DNA of 64,000 bases from DATFDN01 sp963818885 (GTDB lineage Bacteria > Pseudomonadota > Alphaproteobacteria > Acetobacterales > Acetobacteraceae), in contig CAWFTP010000003.1 in the NCBI GenBank assembly GCA_963818885.1, positions 930,001 through 994,000 on the forward strand, in the 5' to 3' direction. The position numbers and the translations under genes are program-made. Under the pieces are notes generated by a model. That model did not search any database, was not told the origin of the DNA, and saw nothing but the letters and a program-made list of their open reading frames with translations. This document shows positions 53,373 to 61,713 of this stretch, one piece after another. Numbering within the stretch: position 1 is the stretch's first letter; every line of letters starts with the position of its first letter.

Positions 53373-53462
53373 TGTACATTCGGGGTGTTTTCGGCGTGTC
53401 CGGCGGCCACCAGACTGTACATCCGACCCGATTCCGGCCGGCGCCGTCGCTCGAAATGTACA
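53373..53462. promoter_or_regulatory. Three spaced TGTACA boxes upstream of the serine hydrolase
   Basis: TGTACA occurs at 53373-53378, 53416-53421 and 53457-53462, each followed by T (TGTACAT). Distances are 43 and 41 bases, near four helical turns. The boxes lie between the MaoC stop and the hydrolase start and could bind a regulator cooperatively. No regulator gene is next to it. Confidence 0.5.
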
Positions 53463-53541
53463 TCGGTAGGTTGCGCCAGGACCATGACACGGGCCACGCG
53501 ACCCGCCAGTATGCGGCACCGCGGACATGGAGCGCTCGAGC

Positions 53542-54330
53542 ATGCCGGCCATCGACTGGAGCCACACCACGGCGACCATCGCCCGTGCCGAGCGTGATGG
53601 GACCGGCGTCGGCACCGCCGTCGTCGCCGCCTCGGGGCAGCGGTTCGTCCACAACGCCGATCGGCGCTTCGTCGCCGCGAGCACCGTCAAGATCCCGATC
53701 ATGATCGAGCTCTATCGCCAGATCGACGCCGGCCGGCACACTCTCTCCGAGACCTACACGTTCCGGGCCGAGGATCGCGCGCCTGGCAGCGGCGTCATGC
53801 TGCATCTGCACGACGGCATGGTCTTCACGCTCGGCGATCTCGCTTATCTGATGATCAGCATCAGCGACAACAGCGCGACCAACATCCTGATCGACATGCT
53901 TGGCATGGACGCGGTCAACGCGACGATGCAGCGTCTCGGCATGAAGCGCTCCGTGCTCGGCCGGAAGATGCGCGGGCACACGATCCCGGGCGATGCCGGC
54001 GAGAACTGGGCAACCCCGAACGACTATGCGACCGTGATCGCCGCCCTGCTCGGCAACACCGCGGCCGCGCCCGATTCCTGTCGGCAGATGGTCGCGATGC
54101 TGGAGAAGCAGCAGAACCAGCGCCGCATCGCCCGACACCTGCCGCGCGAGAACGGGCCACGCTGGGGCTCGAAGACCGGCAGCGTGCCTGGCGTCACCAA
54201 CGATGTCGGCTTCATCGAGACCGCTTCCGGCCCGCTGATCCTCGCCGTCTTCTGCGAGCACGCCGACCCGCACTGGGGCGAGCAGCTCATCGGGGAGATC
54301 AGCCGCGCGGCATTGCAGGCGGTGCAATGA
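53542..54330 (+). CDS. Class A beta-lactamase-related serine hydrolase
   Basis: 262 residues from ATG 53542 (nine bases after GGAG); ATG 53527 is possible. S47 and K50 form STVK (SxxK), SDN is at 108-110 and KTG at 211-213, all in class A order. The usual ExxLN in the omega loop is not found; GENWATP near 153 may replace it. No signal peptide is visible, so the location may be cytoplasmic, which is odd for a beta-lactamase. A peptidase or esterase role is possible. Activity on beta-lactams should not be assumed. Confidence 0.75.
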   Translation: MPAIDWSHTTATIARAERDGTGVGTAVVAASGQRFVHNADRRFVAASTVKIPIMIELYRQIDAGRHTLSETYTFRAEDRAPGSGVMLHLHDGMVFTLGDLAYLMISISDNSATNILIDMLGMDAVNATMQRLGMKRSVLGRKMRGHTIPGDAGENWATPNDYATVIAALLGNTAAAPDSCRQMVAMLEKQQNQRRIARHLPRENGPRWGSKTGSVPGVTNDVGFIETASGPLILAVFCEHADPHWGEQLIGEISRAALQAVQ

Positions 54331-54530
54331 CCCAGGCCAACGCCCGGATTTGCGGCGTCGCGCTGGCCACCTTCGCCCTGCTCGCCACGACCAACACCGC
54401 GCGCGCAGGCGCCACGCGCGCCCGTTGCGCATCTGCTCGCCAATATCGTTCTGAGGCCAACAAGCAGGCTAGTTTCCGCCGGCGGAACCGCCGTGGCAGG
54501 CCGCGCAGGCGAGCGTCGCCCGCCAGATGA
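54327..54530 (+). pseudogene. Possible remnant of a small exported protein
   Basis: ATG at 54327 overlaps the hydrolase stop (ATGA) and begins a good signal peptide (ARICGVALATFALLATTNTARAG), but the frame then becomes Arg-rich nonsense. Another frame near 54480-54585 gives a sensible stretch (PPWQAAQASVARQMMPQEM). The gene has probably lost its frame. No homology is recognised. The rest of 54531-54639 holds nothing else that I see. Confidence 0.3.
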
Positions 54531-54639
54531 TGCCCCAGGAGATGGTCGAGGCAGCGCGGGTACTACGCGAGCCAGCCCTAGTCTAGCACGCGTTCGCCTT
54601 GCCGCCGCGTGCCGCTTTCGGTATCCCTGCCCCGTCGGT

Positions 54640-54713
54640 GCGGGCGTAGTTCAATGGTAGAACGTCAGCCTTCCAAGCTGATCACGAGGGTTCGATTCCC
54701 TTCGCCCGCTCCA
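54640..54713 (+). tRNA. tRNA-Gly(UCC)
   Basis: 74 bases including encoded CCA (54711-54713). The anticodon TCC (54672-54674) lies in CCTTCCAAG. GCGGGCG pairs with CGCCCGC at the acceptor end. The truncated TerB-like gene starts 20 bases downstream. Confidence 0.95.
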
Positions 54714-54732
54714 CCCCGCCCCGAGGACTGGC

Positions 54733-55161
54733 ATGCTCGTAGGCGTCACGCCCAAGCAGGCGCGCGCCATCGTCGGCGCCATGGCGGCAGTAGCCCCGGC
54801 CGATGGGGAGCTCACCGGGGCGGATCGCGCGAGCCTGCTCGGCGCCCGGCACTATCTTCTCCGCCAGCCGGACCCGCTCGATTCCGCCACGCTCGATTGG
54901 CCCTCGCCGACGGCCGTCGCGGTCACACTGACCGATCCCCAGCATTGGACCCGAGCCGCGCGGATGCTGACCGTGATAGCGTTCGTCGACGGGCGGCTCG
55001 ACGCGGCCAAGATCGCCCATGCGCGTGGACGTCTTCGCGCCGGGTTGGGACTTCTGGAGCTACACGCCGCCCCCGCTGATCACGGTGCGCGAGCGCGTGG
55101 GCGTCCCGCCGGGGTAGCCGCACGTCAGAAGCTGAACGTCGCCATCAGCATCGGCCCGTGA
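54733..55161 (+). CDS. TerB-like hypothetical protein, C-terminus probably truncated
   Basis: 142 codons by frame. The first about 98 residues (MLVGVTPKQARAIVGAMAAV, VIAFVDGRLDAAKIAHA) look like a TerB/DUF533-type helical domain found in Acetobacteraceae proteins of about 300 residues (recognised from memory). After AKIAHA the frame gives low-complexity Arg/Gly text. In the +1 frame, 55019-55117 gives a better ending (DVFAPGWDFWSYTPPPL). So the gene is either frameshifted or cut and joined to other sequence. Its nominal end overlaps the opposite OMP gene by 37 bases. Confidence 0.45.
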   Translation: MLVGVTPKQARAIVGAMAAVAPADGELTGADRASLLGARHYLLRQPDPLDSATLDWPSPTAVAVTLTDPQHWTRAARMLTVIAFVDGRLDAAKIAHARGRLRAGLGLLELHAAPADHGARARGRPAGVAARQKLNVAISIGP

Positions 55162-55997
55162 TAGCCGATGTGCCGGATGACCGCATCGTCGCCCTGCTCG
55201 AACGAGAGATACCGATAGGTTGCGCTCACCGCGCCCCAGTTGAACTGGTAGCCCAGGCCGGACGCGATCTGCCACGTCAGCTGCGACCCACCAGCGCCGA
55301 TGTCGAAATAGTACGGGATGAAGACGCGCGGGTTGCCGAGCCGGATGCGGCCGCGAAAACCTCCGATTCCGTTCCAGACGTTCTGCTGGCCGGAAATGCT
55401 GCCGATGCCGCCGAACGTGGCGCCGTTGCCCCGTGGTCCGGTAATCGTCAGCGCCAGGCTATAGTTCGTCCGCAGGGTCGTCGCCATCAGGCGGAACCCG
55501 GCAAACAGGTCAAGATTGCCCCAGTTTCCCTCCAGCACGGTGTAGCCGCCCGCGAGCGTCCAGATCGTCGACTCCATCCGCGCCCCCACGCTGGTCTGCA
55601 GCGCGCGCGAGATCGGAATCGACGGGTGGCCCGTGAAGTCGATTGAGCGGAAGTGCGAGTCCGTGAAGCTGAAGTTTGAATACTGGAAATCGGTAAGCAG
55701 GTTGAACCGGCCGTACCGCGCATCGGCGGAAAAGGCGGCAGCGAAATTCAGATGGGTCAGCCACTCGCCTGGTCCGGTCGAGGATTCGGCCTCTACACGC
55801 CCGCCCAGCGCCGGCGGCAGATTATAGCTTGCCGTCGTGCTGATCGTGGGCAGCCAGAGGTACGGGGCGACATTGACGGTCCAGCCGCTCGGCGGTGTTG
55901 CAGTACCCGCGCTCTGCGGCTGCTGCGCTCGCGTGGGCGAGCCGGCGAGCATCGTCAACAGAAGCAGCGTAATCCCCGCGACGGACCGACTCGACAT
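55125..55997 (-). CDS. Outer-membrane beta-barrel protein, function unknown
   Basis: 290 residues. A signal peptide (VAGITLLLLTMLAGSPTRA) precedes many amphipathic strands: WTVNVAPYLWLPTISTTAS, WLTHLNFAAAF, YGRFNLLTDFQYSNF and others. The C-terminus ends in Phe (LMATFSF), the outer-membrane assembly signal. I do not recognise the family. It lies 60 bases after the metallophosphoesterase gene, in the same direction, and may be in that operon. Confidence 0.65.
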   Translation of the reverse strand: MSSRSVAGITLLLLTMLAGSPTRAQQPQSAGTATPPSGWTVNVAPYLWLPTISTTASYNLPPALGGRVEAESSTGPGEWLTHLNFAAAFSADARYGRFNLLTDFQYSNFSFTDSHFRSIDFTGHPSIPISRALQTSVGARMESTIWTLAGGYTVLEGNWGNLDLFAGFRLMATTLRTNYSLALTITGPRGNGATFGGIGSISGQQNVWNGIGGFRGRIRLGNPRVFIPYYFDIGAGGSQLTWQIASGLGYQFNWGAVSATYRYLSFEQGDDAVIRHIGYHGPMLMATFSF

Positions 55998-56057
55998 CTA
56001 TCGCTCTCCCTAATCCGGCCTCTACACGAGAATGCGGCTTACCGAACCGCTACCGGA

Positions 56058-57788
56058 TCATACCGACACTTTGACCCTCTCCGGCGGCCTCAGGACAAGC
56101 TTTCCATCCCCCGTGATGCCCACCGTGTGAACGTAGAAATACCCTCCCTGCCAGTCAGTGGCTCCCATCACCGGGGATGGCGCGGACACGATCAACAGTC
56201 CGCCGCATGTGCCGATCCAGTCGATATGGCGGTGACCATGCATGATGACGACGCGGCCGTCGAGCCGTTGCAGATGGCGGATGAACCAGGTGCCGTTGAT
56301 CAGCGCGGTGCCGATGCGCTCCGACAGCGCCTTCGCACGCTGCGGATACTCCACTACATGATGATGCAGAGCCACGATCCAATGGGCGCTCGGGAAGAGG
56401 TCGGTGACGATCCGGACCGCGCGCGCCTGCTCGGTGGAGACAAGGCCGAGCGCGTTGGTGAAGGAGAAATGCGTCTCCGCGTTGGAGTTCAGCACGATGA
56501 TGCCGAGCCCGTCATCGGCGTCGGGTGGCAGGACCATGGGAAAGATCGAGGGCCACAGTGCGGATAACGCGTGCGACGAACGCGGCGTCCCGGTGTCCGC
56601 GAAGGAGGTCATGTCGGCGGCGTGCGGCGCCAGGGCGTCAGCCACAGTATCGCCGAGCTGCCTGGTCTCGCGCCCGACGATCCGCAGCCGCTGGCCCTGC
56701 AGTGCCACCAGCGCCGAGATGGCCCGAAGGTGGCGCAGCCGCTTCATGGGACTGGTCGGCAGATCCATCCGGGCGGGGCTTGCCCGGTCCACCACGTTGA
56801 CGTCGTGATTGCCGGGCAGCGCCACCACGATCTCGGCCAGCTTTGGAAATCCGGCCAGGATGGCGAAGAACTCGGCCCACTCGGCGGAGCGGCCGGCATC
56901 CGTCAGATCTCCGGTGATCAGGACGATATCGAGCGGATGCCCCGCGTGGATTTCGTCGAGCCGCGCCAGCGTCTCGCGCAGCCGGTCGTTGCCGCGCGGG
57001 CCGGAGCGACCGCTTTCGATGCGGAAGCCGTATCGTTCACCGACGGTGTGGAGATCGGACAAATGGGCGATACGCCACATGCGGCCATCCGGGGGCGGCG
57101 GCGCGAACGCGGACAGGTCGCGCGGTTGGGGCGTCAGGGCATCGGCCGCGCCCCAGACCAGGGCCGCGACCGCGAAATAGCCGCTGATAAGCACAACGGC
57201 GTTGGCCAGGACGACGGGGATCAGACCCAACGGTGACGCGAGATCGGCCGGCGCGCCGAGCCAGCGGGTGGCCGGCATAATCAGGGCGATCACCGCAGCG
57301 CCGAGCATGCACATCGCGACGCCCGACGCGGCGGCCGTGGCGGCGCGCAGGGCGGCGCGACGCGCCTCGTTCATCCGCGGCATCAGCAGTTGTTCGGCGA
57401 GGTGGCGCAGCCCCTCCCGAAACGCCACGTAGGCCGGCTGCACGGCCAGCGCGTTCAGCGACCAGAAGCTGTTCTCGGCGAGACGCAGCAGCTTTCGTCC
57501 GCCGAACCAGCTCAGCGCGATGATCGGCGGCAGCAAGAGCAGGGGCCAGATCTCGGTGAAGATGTTCGCCGCCTTGGAGACGACGACAGCGATCCACAGC
57601 GAGACGAGCAGTGGGGCGGCGCCGAGCAGCAGACCGGGAAAGCCGACAAGCAGCATCCAGGTGGCGACGAGCTTCGGGAGGCTGATCTCCGCGACCAGGC
57701 TTCCCGCGAGCCACAGCAGCGAGCGACGCTTCGTGCTCGACGCGTCATCCTCGATGTCGCCGTCGCGGGGATCGAGGATCGGCGTCAT
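56058..57788 (-). CDS. Membrane-anchored metallophosphoesterase
   Basis: 576 residues from ATG 57788. About four to five helices occupy the first 230 residues. The calcineurin-like domain follows with AHLSDLHT (DxH, about 264), ITGDLTD (GD), PGNHDVN (GNHD), ALHHHVVEY and HGHRHIDW (GHxH), all metal ligands present. Such enzymes cleave phosphoester or lipid-phosphate bonds such as UDP-diacylglucosamine; the substrate is unknown. The active site may face either side of the membrane. It starts 34 bases after the MBL gene and probably shares its transcript. Confidence 0.85.
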   Translation of the reverse strand: MTPILDPRDGDIEDDASSTKRRSLLWLAGSLVAEISLPKLVATWMLLVGFPGLLLGAAPLLVSLWIAVVVSKAANIFTEIWPLLLLPPIIALSWFGGRKLLRLAENSFWSLNALAVQPAYVAFREGLRHLAEQLLMPRMNEARRAALRAATAAASGVAMCMLGAAVIALIMPATRWLGAPADLASPLGLIPVVLANAVVLISGYFAVAALVWGAADALTPQPRDLSAFAPPPPDGRMWRIAHLSDLHTVGERYGFRIESGRSGPRGNDRLRETLARLDEIHAGHPLDIVLITGDLTDAGRSAEWAEFFAILAGFPKLAEIVVALPGNHDVNVVDRASPARMDLPTSPMKRLRHLRAISALVALQGQRLRIVGRETRQLGDTVADALAPHAADMTSFADTGTPRSSHALSALWPSIFPMVLPPDADDGLGIIVLNSNAETHFSFTNALGLVSTEQARAVRIVTDLFPSAHWIVALHHHVVEYPQRAKALSERIGTALINGTWFIRHLQRLDGRVVIMHGHRHIDWIGTCGGLLIVSAPSPVMGATDWQGGYFYVHTVGITGDGKLVLRPPERVKVSV

Positions 57789-57822
57789 CGGCCGCCTCCC
57801 CCCGATCGCTGGCGCGGCGCGA

Positions 57823-58695
57823 TCAGGTCGCGATATATTCGCAGCGGAAGCCCTCGCCCCAGCGCTTGATCCGTCCGCGCGACGGCGAAGGGAAATGCGC
57901 GAAGCAGCACTGCGTCGAGGTGTCGCAGTAGGTCTCCAGGAACTTGCGCCGGGTGGCGATGCCCTGCGCCGGGTCATAGTCGACGCGCATCGACAGATCG
58001 GGATAGCGCGCCTGCAACGGCGAGTGGATCAGGTCGCCGGTGATGATCCCGTCCCTGCCGCCCCGTCCGAGCCGCACCGCGTAGTGGTCGATCGTGTGTC
58101 CCGGCGTCGGAACCAGGGAGACGAGGTCGCTGATCGCGTGATCGCTGGTCACCAGGTCGCACTTCTTCGCCTCCACGATCGGGATGACGCTATCGGCGAT
58201 CGGCGGCAGCTCGGCCTTGGCATTCTCGGCGAGCCAGTAGTCGAGCTCGGCCTTGGAGAACAGATAGCGCGCGTTGGGAAAGGTGGGCACCCAGCGCCCG
58301 TTCTCCAGCCGCGTGTTCCAGCCGACATGGTCGACGTGCAGATGGGTGCACAGCACGATGTCGATGTCGTTCACCGTCAGTCCGACCTCGGCGAGGCCGC
58401 GCATGAAGGTGTCGTCCTTCTTCTGGTGCCATAGCGGGCGAGCGGAGCGCTCCTTGTCATTGCCGATGCAGCTGTCGACCAGGATGACCTGCCGTCCGGT
58501 GCGCACGATGTAGGACTGGAAGCACAGTACCAGCATGTCGTCCGCATCCAGCGCCGAAGGGGCGAGCCAGGAGCGGTTCTCCGCGAGCAGCTCCTTGGTC
58601 AGTCCGGGAAGGAACTCGAGCGCCGGGGTGAACCCGCATTCCATCTCGACGATCCGGTGCACGGTCATGTCGCCGATCCTGAAGGTGCTGGCCAT
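57823..58695 (-). CDS. MBL-fold metallo-hydrolase
   Basis: 290 residues from ATG 58695 (AGGGAG ten bases upstream). THLHVDHVGW is the HxHxDH zinc motif at about 113-118. A second histidine lies in PTPGHTIDHY and GDLIHSPLQ gives the bridging Asp. The family hydrolyses lactones, esters, thioesters or phosphodiesters. The N-terminal RIVEMECGFTPALEFLPG is shared by lactonase/quorum-quenching-like homologues (recalled, not checked). It is divergent from the dehydroshikimate dehydratase gene across 269 bases with no obvious element. Confidence 0.85.
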   Translation of the reverse strand: MASTFRIGDMTVHRIVEMECGFTPALEFLPGLTKELLAENRSWLAPSALDADDMLVLCFQSYIVRTGRQVILVDSCIGNDKERSARPLWHQKKDDTFMRGLAEVGLTVNDIDIVLCTHLHVDHVGWNTRLENGRWVPTFPNARYLFSKAELDYWLAENAKAELPPIADSVIPIVEAKKCDLVTSDHAISDLVSLVPTPGHTIDHYAVRLGRGGRDGIITGDLIHSPLQARYPDLSMRVDYDPAQGIATRRKFLETYCDTSTQCCFAHFPSPSRGRIKRWGEGFRCEYIAT

Positions 58696-58964
58696 CGCAT
58701 CTGACTCCCTTGCCGGGGCGAGCATGACGGCATGCATGGGCCTCGGCAATCGGGTGGTCCTATAAGCTTGGCCGTCGGCGAGGCCCGACAGGCCGGAACG
58801 CCTCGTGGCCGAGCGCGCACTCGATCGGCGCGAGGATCGGAGCGGTCGGCGCGAGCTCCCCTCCGTAGAGCGGCCAGCGCCCGGCTGGCGCGCGAGGCCA
58901 TGCACGGCTGGACACATCCTCGACCGCATGGGCATGCTGGCCTCGGGTCAGGCGCGGGCACGAC

Positions 58965-60833
58965 ATGACCAGAAACCCGCTTCGCAAGTGCATCGCCACC
59001 GTCGCGCTGAGCGGCACGCTGCGCGATAAGCTCGAAGCCTGCGCCGTCGCCGGCTTCGACGGCGTCGAGATCATGGAAGCCGACGTCCTGACCTTCGACG
59101 GCGCGCCCGCCGACATAAGCCGCATCTGCGCCGACCTCGACCTGACCATCGACCTCTATCAGCCGTTCCGCGACTTCGAAGCGATGCCCGAGCCGCAGCG
59201 GACCCGCAATCTCGACCGGGCGGAGCGCAAGTTCGACGTGATGCAGGCGCTCGGCGCCGACCTCCTGCTCGTGTGCAGCAACACACAGGCGGCCACCCTC
59301 GACGACGATGGCCGCGCCGCCGCCGACCTCGCCGAAATGGCCGAGCGCGCCGCGCGGCGGGGGCTGCGCGTCGGGTACGAGGCGCTGAGTTGGGGCCGGC
59401 ATGTCAAACGGTGGGGTCACGCCTGGCGCATCGTGCGGCAGGCCACCCATCCGGCGCTCGGACTGATCGTCGACTCGTTCCACACGCTCGGCCTCGGCGA
59501 CGACCCGTCCGGGATCGCCGACCTGCCCGCCGAGAAGCTGTTCTTCGTGCAGATGGCGGACGCGCCGAGGCTGTCGATGGACGTGCTGAGCTGGAGCCGG
59601 CATTTCCGCAACTTCCCCGGTCAGGGCGAGCTCGACGTGATCGGCTTCCTGCGCGCCGTGCTCGCCTGCGGCTATTCGGGGCCGCTGTCGCTCGAAGTGT
59701 TCAACGACGATTTCCGCGCGGCACCCGGCCGCTTCGTCGCCCGCGACGGGTTGCGCTCGTTGATCTTCACCGAGGCCGAGGCATCGGGTGGCGCTTCCCT
59801 GCCCGCCTTGCCTGTCCTTGGCGGCATCGAGTTCCTGGAGTTCGCGGTCGACGAGACGACCGGGCCAGAGCTTGCCTCCCTCCTCGGCACGCTGGGCTTC
59901 CGCCACACTGGCCGGCACCGCTCCAAGGCGGTCGATTTGTACCGCAACGGCGGCGTCAACCTCGTGCTGAACAAGGAGCCTGACAGCGCCGCGGCCGAGC
60001 ACTTTCATCTGCACGGCCCGTCGGTCTGCGCGACGGCGATCCGGGTGGATGACGCCGCGCGCACCCTCGCCCGCGCCCGCGCGCTGCTCTGCTCGGACTG
60101 GCAGGAGCCGATCGGCAGCGGCGAGCGGCGCATTCCGGCGACACGCGCGCCCGACGGCACGCTGATCTATCTCGTGCAGCAGGAAAGCGGCGGGCGCAGC
60201 TTCTGGGAGGACGATTTCGACCTGCTGGCCGGCACCGATGAAGGTGTGCCCCTGCTCGGCATCGACCATGTGGTGCTCGCGCTGCCGGTCGGGCGCATGG
60301 CCTCGTTCGTGCTGTTCTGGCGGGCGCTGTTCGGCTTGCGGCCGCAGCCGCAGCTCGATACCGCCGACCCGTACGGGCTGGTGCGCAGCCGCGCGCTGGT
60401 CAGTCCGGATGGCGCCGTGCGCATCGTGCTGAACGCCTCGGAGGGGCGCGGCACGCTGACCGGGCGCTTCGTCTCGGTCTATGCGGGGGCGGGCGTGCAC
60501 CACATCGCCTTCGCCACGCCAGACATCACCGCGACCGCACGCCAGATCGAGGACGCGAAGCTGCTGGCGATGCCGGGCAACTACTACGATGACGTCGCGG
60601 CACGGTTTCCGTTGGACGATGCCGCGCTGGCCGAGCTGGCGCGATACGGGTTGCTCTATGACCGCGACGACGCCGGCGAGTTCCGCCACCTCTATACCGA
60701 GGCGTTCCACGACCGGTTCTTCTTCGAGATCGTGCAGCGCCAGGCAGGCTACGCGGGGTTCGGCGCCGCCAACGCGTCGGTGCGGACCGCGGCACAGGCA
60801 CGGCAAAGCCCAGGCGCGACGTACATGCTATGA
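58965..60833 (+). CDS. Bifunctional 3-dehydroshikimate dehydratase / HPPD-like fusion (QuiC-type)
   Basis: 622 residues. Residues 1-280 form a TIM barrel (KCIATVALSGTLRDKLEACA, GFDGVEIMEADVL, YEALSWG, DSFHTLGLGDDPS, LSLEVFNDDFR) like 3-dehydroshikimate dehydratase, which makes protocatechuate. Residues about 290-610 hold two VOC modules as in 4-hydroxyphenylpyruvate dioxygenase, with ligands H435, H513 and E588 in the HPPD-like order. Such fusions are known in quinate/shikimate users; the activity of the HPPD part is unclear. The stop overlaps the aroE-like start by four bases. Confidence 0.9.
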   Translation: MTRNPLRKCIATVALSGTLRDKLEACAVAGFDGVEIMEADVLTFDGAPADISRICADLDLTIDLYQPFRDFEAMPEPQRTRNLDRAERKFDVMQALGADLLLVCSNTQAATLDDDGRAAADLAEMAERAARRGLRVGYEALSWGRHVKRWGHAWRIVRQATHPALGLIVDSFHTLGLGDDPSGIADLPAEKLFFVQMADAPRLSMDVLSWSRHFRNFPGQGELDVIGFLRAVLACGYSGPLSLEVFNDDFRAAPGRFVARDGLRSLIFTEAEASGGASLPALPVLGGIEFLEFAVDETTGPELASLLGTLGFRHTGRHRSKAVDLYRNGGVNLVLNKEPDSAAAEHFHLHGPSVCATAIRVDDAARTLARARALLCSDWQEPIGSGERRIPATRAPDGTLIYLVQQESGGRSFWEDDFDLLAGTDEGVPLLGIDHVVLALPVGRMASFVLFWRALFGLRPQPQLDTADPYGLVRSRALVSPDGAVRIVLNASEGRGTLTGRFVSVYAGAGVHHIAFATPDITATARQIEDAKLLAMPGNYYDDVAARFPLDDAALAELARYGLLYDRDDAGEFRHLYTEAFHDRFFFEIVQRQAGYAGFGAANASVRTAAQARQSPGATYML

Positions 60834-61663
60834 TCACCGGCAGGACGAGGCTGATCGCGCATCTCGGCTACCCGACCGAGGCGTTCAAGGCGCCGATGAT
60901 CTACAATCCGTGGTTCGAGGCGAAGGGGATCGAGGCCGCCGTCGTGCCCATCGGCGTCGAGGCGCCGCACTATCCCGCCCTGCTAAGGGCGCTGTTCACT
61001 GCGACCAACATGCACGGCGCGCTGGTGACCATGCCGCACAAGGTCACCACTGCCGGGCTGGTGGACGAGCTGACGACGACCGCTCGCATCGCCGGCGCGT
61101 GCAACGCGATCCTGAAGCGCGCGGACGGCTCGCTGCTGGGCGACATGTTCGACGGCGCAGGGTTCGTACGCGGGGTCGCGCGCAAGGGCAGGCGCATCGC
61201 CGGCGCGCGCAGCCTCGTCATCGGCTGCGGCGGGGTGGGCTCGGCGATCGCCTCGTCGCTCGCCGCCGCCGGCGCGGCGGCGATCGGGCTCCACGATCCG
61301 CGCGCCGCCGCCTGCGAGGAGTTGGCGGGCCGGCTGCGGCGGCACTATCCGGCGCTCGTCGTCGTCATCGGTTCGAACGACCCCGCAGGCTACGACATCG
61401 TGGTCAACGCGACGCCGCTCGGGATGCGGGACGGCGATCCGCTACCGTTCGATATCGACAGGCTTTCGCCGGACACCTTCCTCGGCGAGGTGGTGATGAA
61501 GGAGGAGTACACCCCCCTGCTCCGCGCCGCGCGCGCCAGGGGCTGTACGGTCCAAGTCGGCACCGACATGCTGTTCGAGATGATCCCCGCCTATCTCGAA
61601 TTCTTCGGCTTCGGCACCGCGACGCCGGAGGCGCTGCGCCTTGTGGCCAAGATCCAGCATTAG
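60830..61663 (+). CDS. aroE: Shikimate/quinate dehydrogenase family protein (AroE-like)
   Basis: 277 residues. The catalytic Lys is K71 in VTMPHK. The NADP fold has GCGGVGSAIASSLA, and NATPLGM is the family motif. The usual SxS shikimate-binding segment is changed (PTEAFKAPMIYN instead of a SLS motif), so the substrate may be quinate or a related acid. Coupled to the dehydroshikimate dehydratase fusion (ATGA overlap), it most likely works in quinate/shikimate breakdown and not in the biosynthetic pathway. Confidence 0.85.
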   Translation: MITGRTRLIAHLGYPTEAFKAPMIYNPWFEAKGIEAAVVPIGVEAPHYPALLRALFTATNMHGALVTMPHKVTTAGLVDELTTTARIAGACNAILKRADGSLLGDMFDGAGFVRGVARKGRRIAGARSLVIGCGGVGSAIASSLAAAGAAAIGLHDPRAAACEELAGRLRRHYPALVVVIGSNDPAGYDIVVNATPLGMRDGDPLPFDIDRLSPDTFLGEVVMKEEYTPLLRAARARGCTVQVGTDMLFEMIPAYLEFFGFGTATPEALRLVAKIQH

Positions 61664-61713
61664 CCGTTACGGCACGGTTGTGTCCGCCACGGCGATCGTC
61701 TAACTGCTGCCCG

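Noticed and set aside
58805..59029. Upstream extension of the dehydroshikimate dehydratase fusion
   Set aside because: It is in another frame; the fusion's recognizable start is at 58965.
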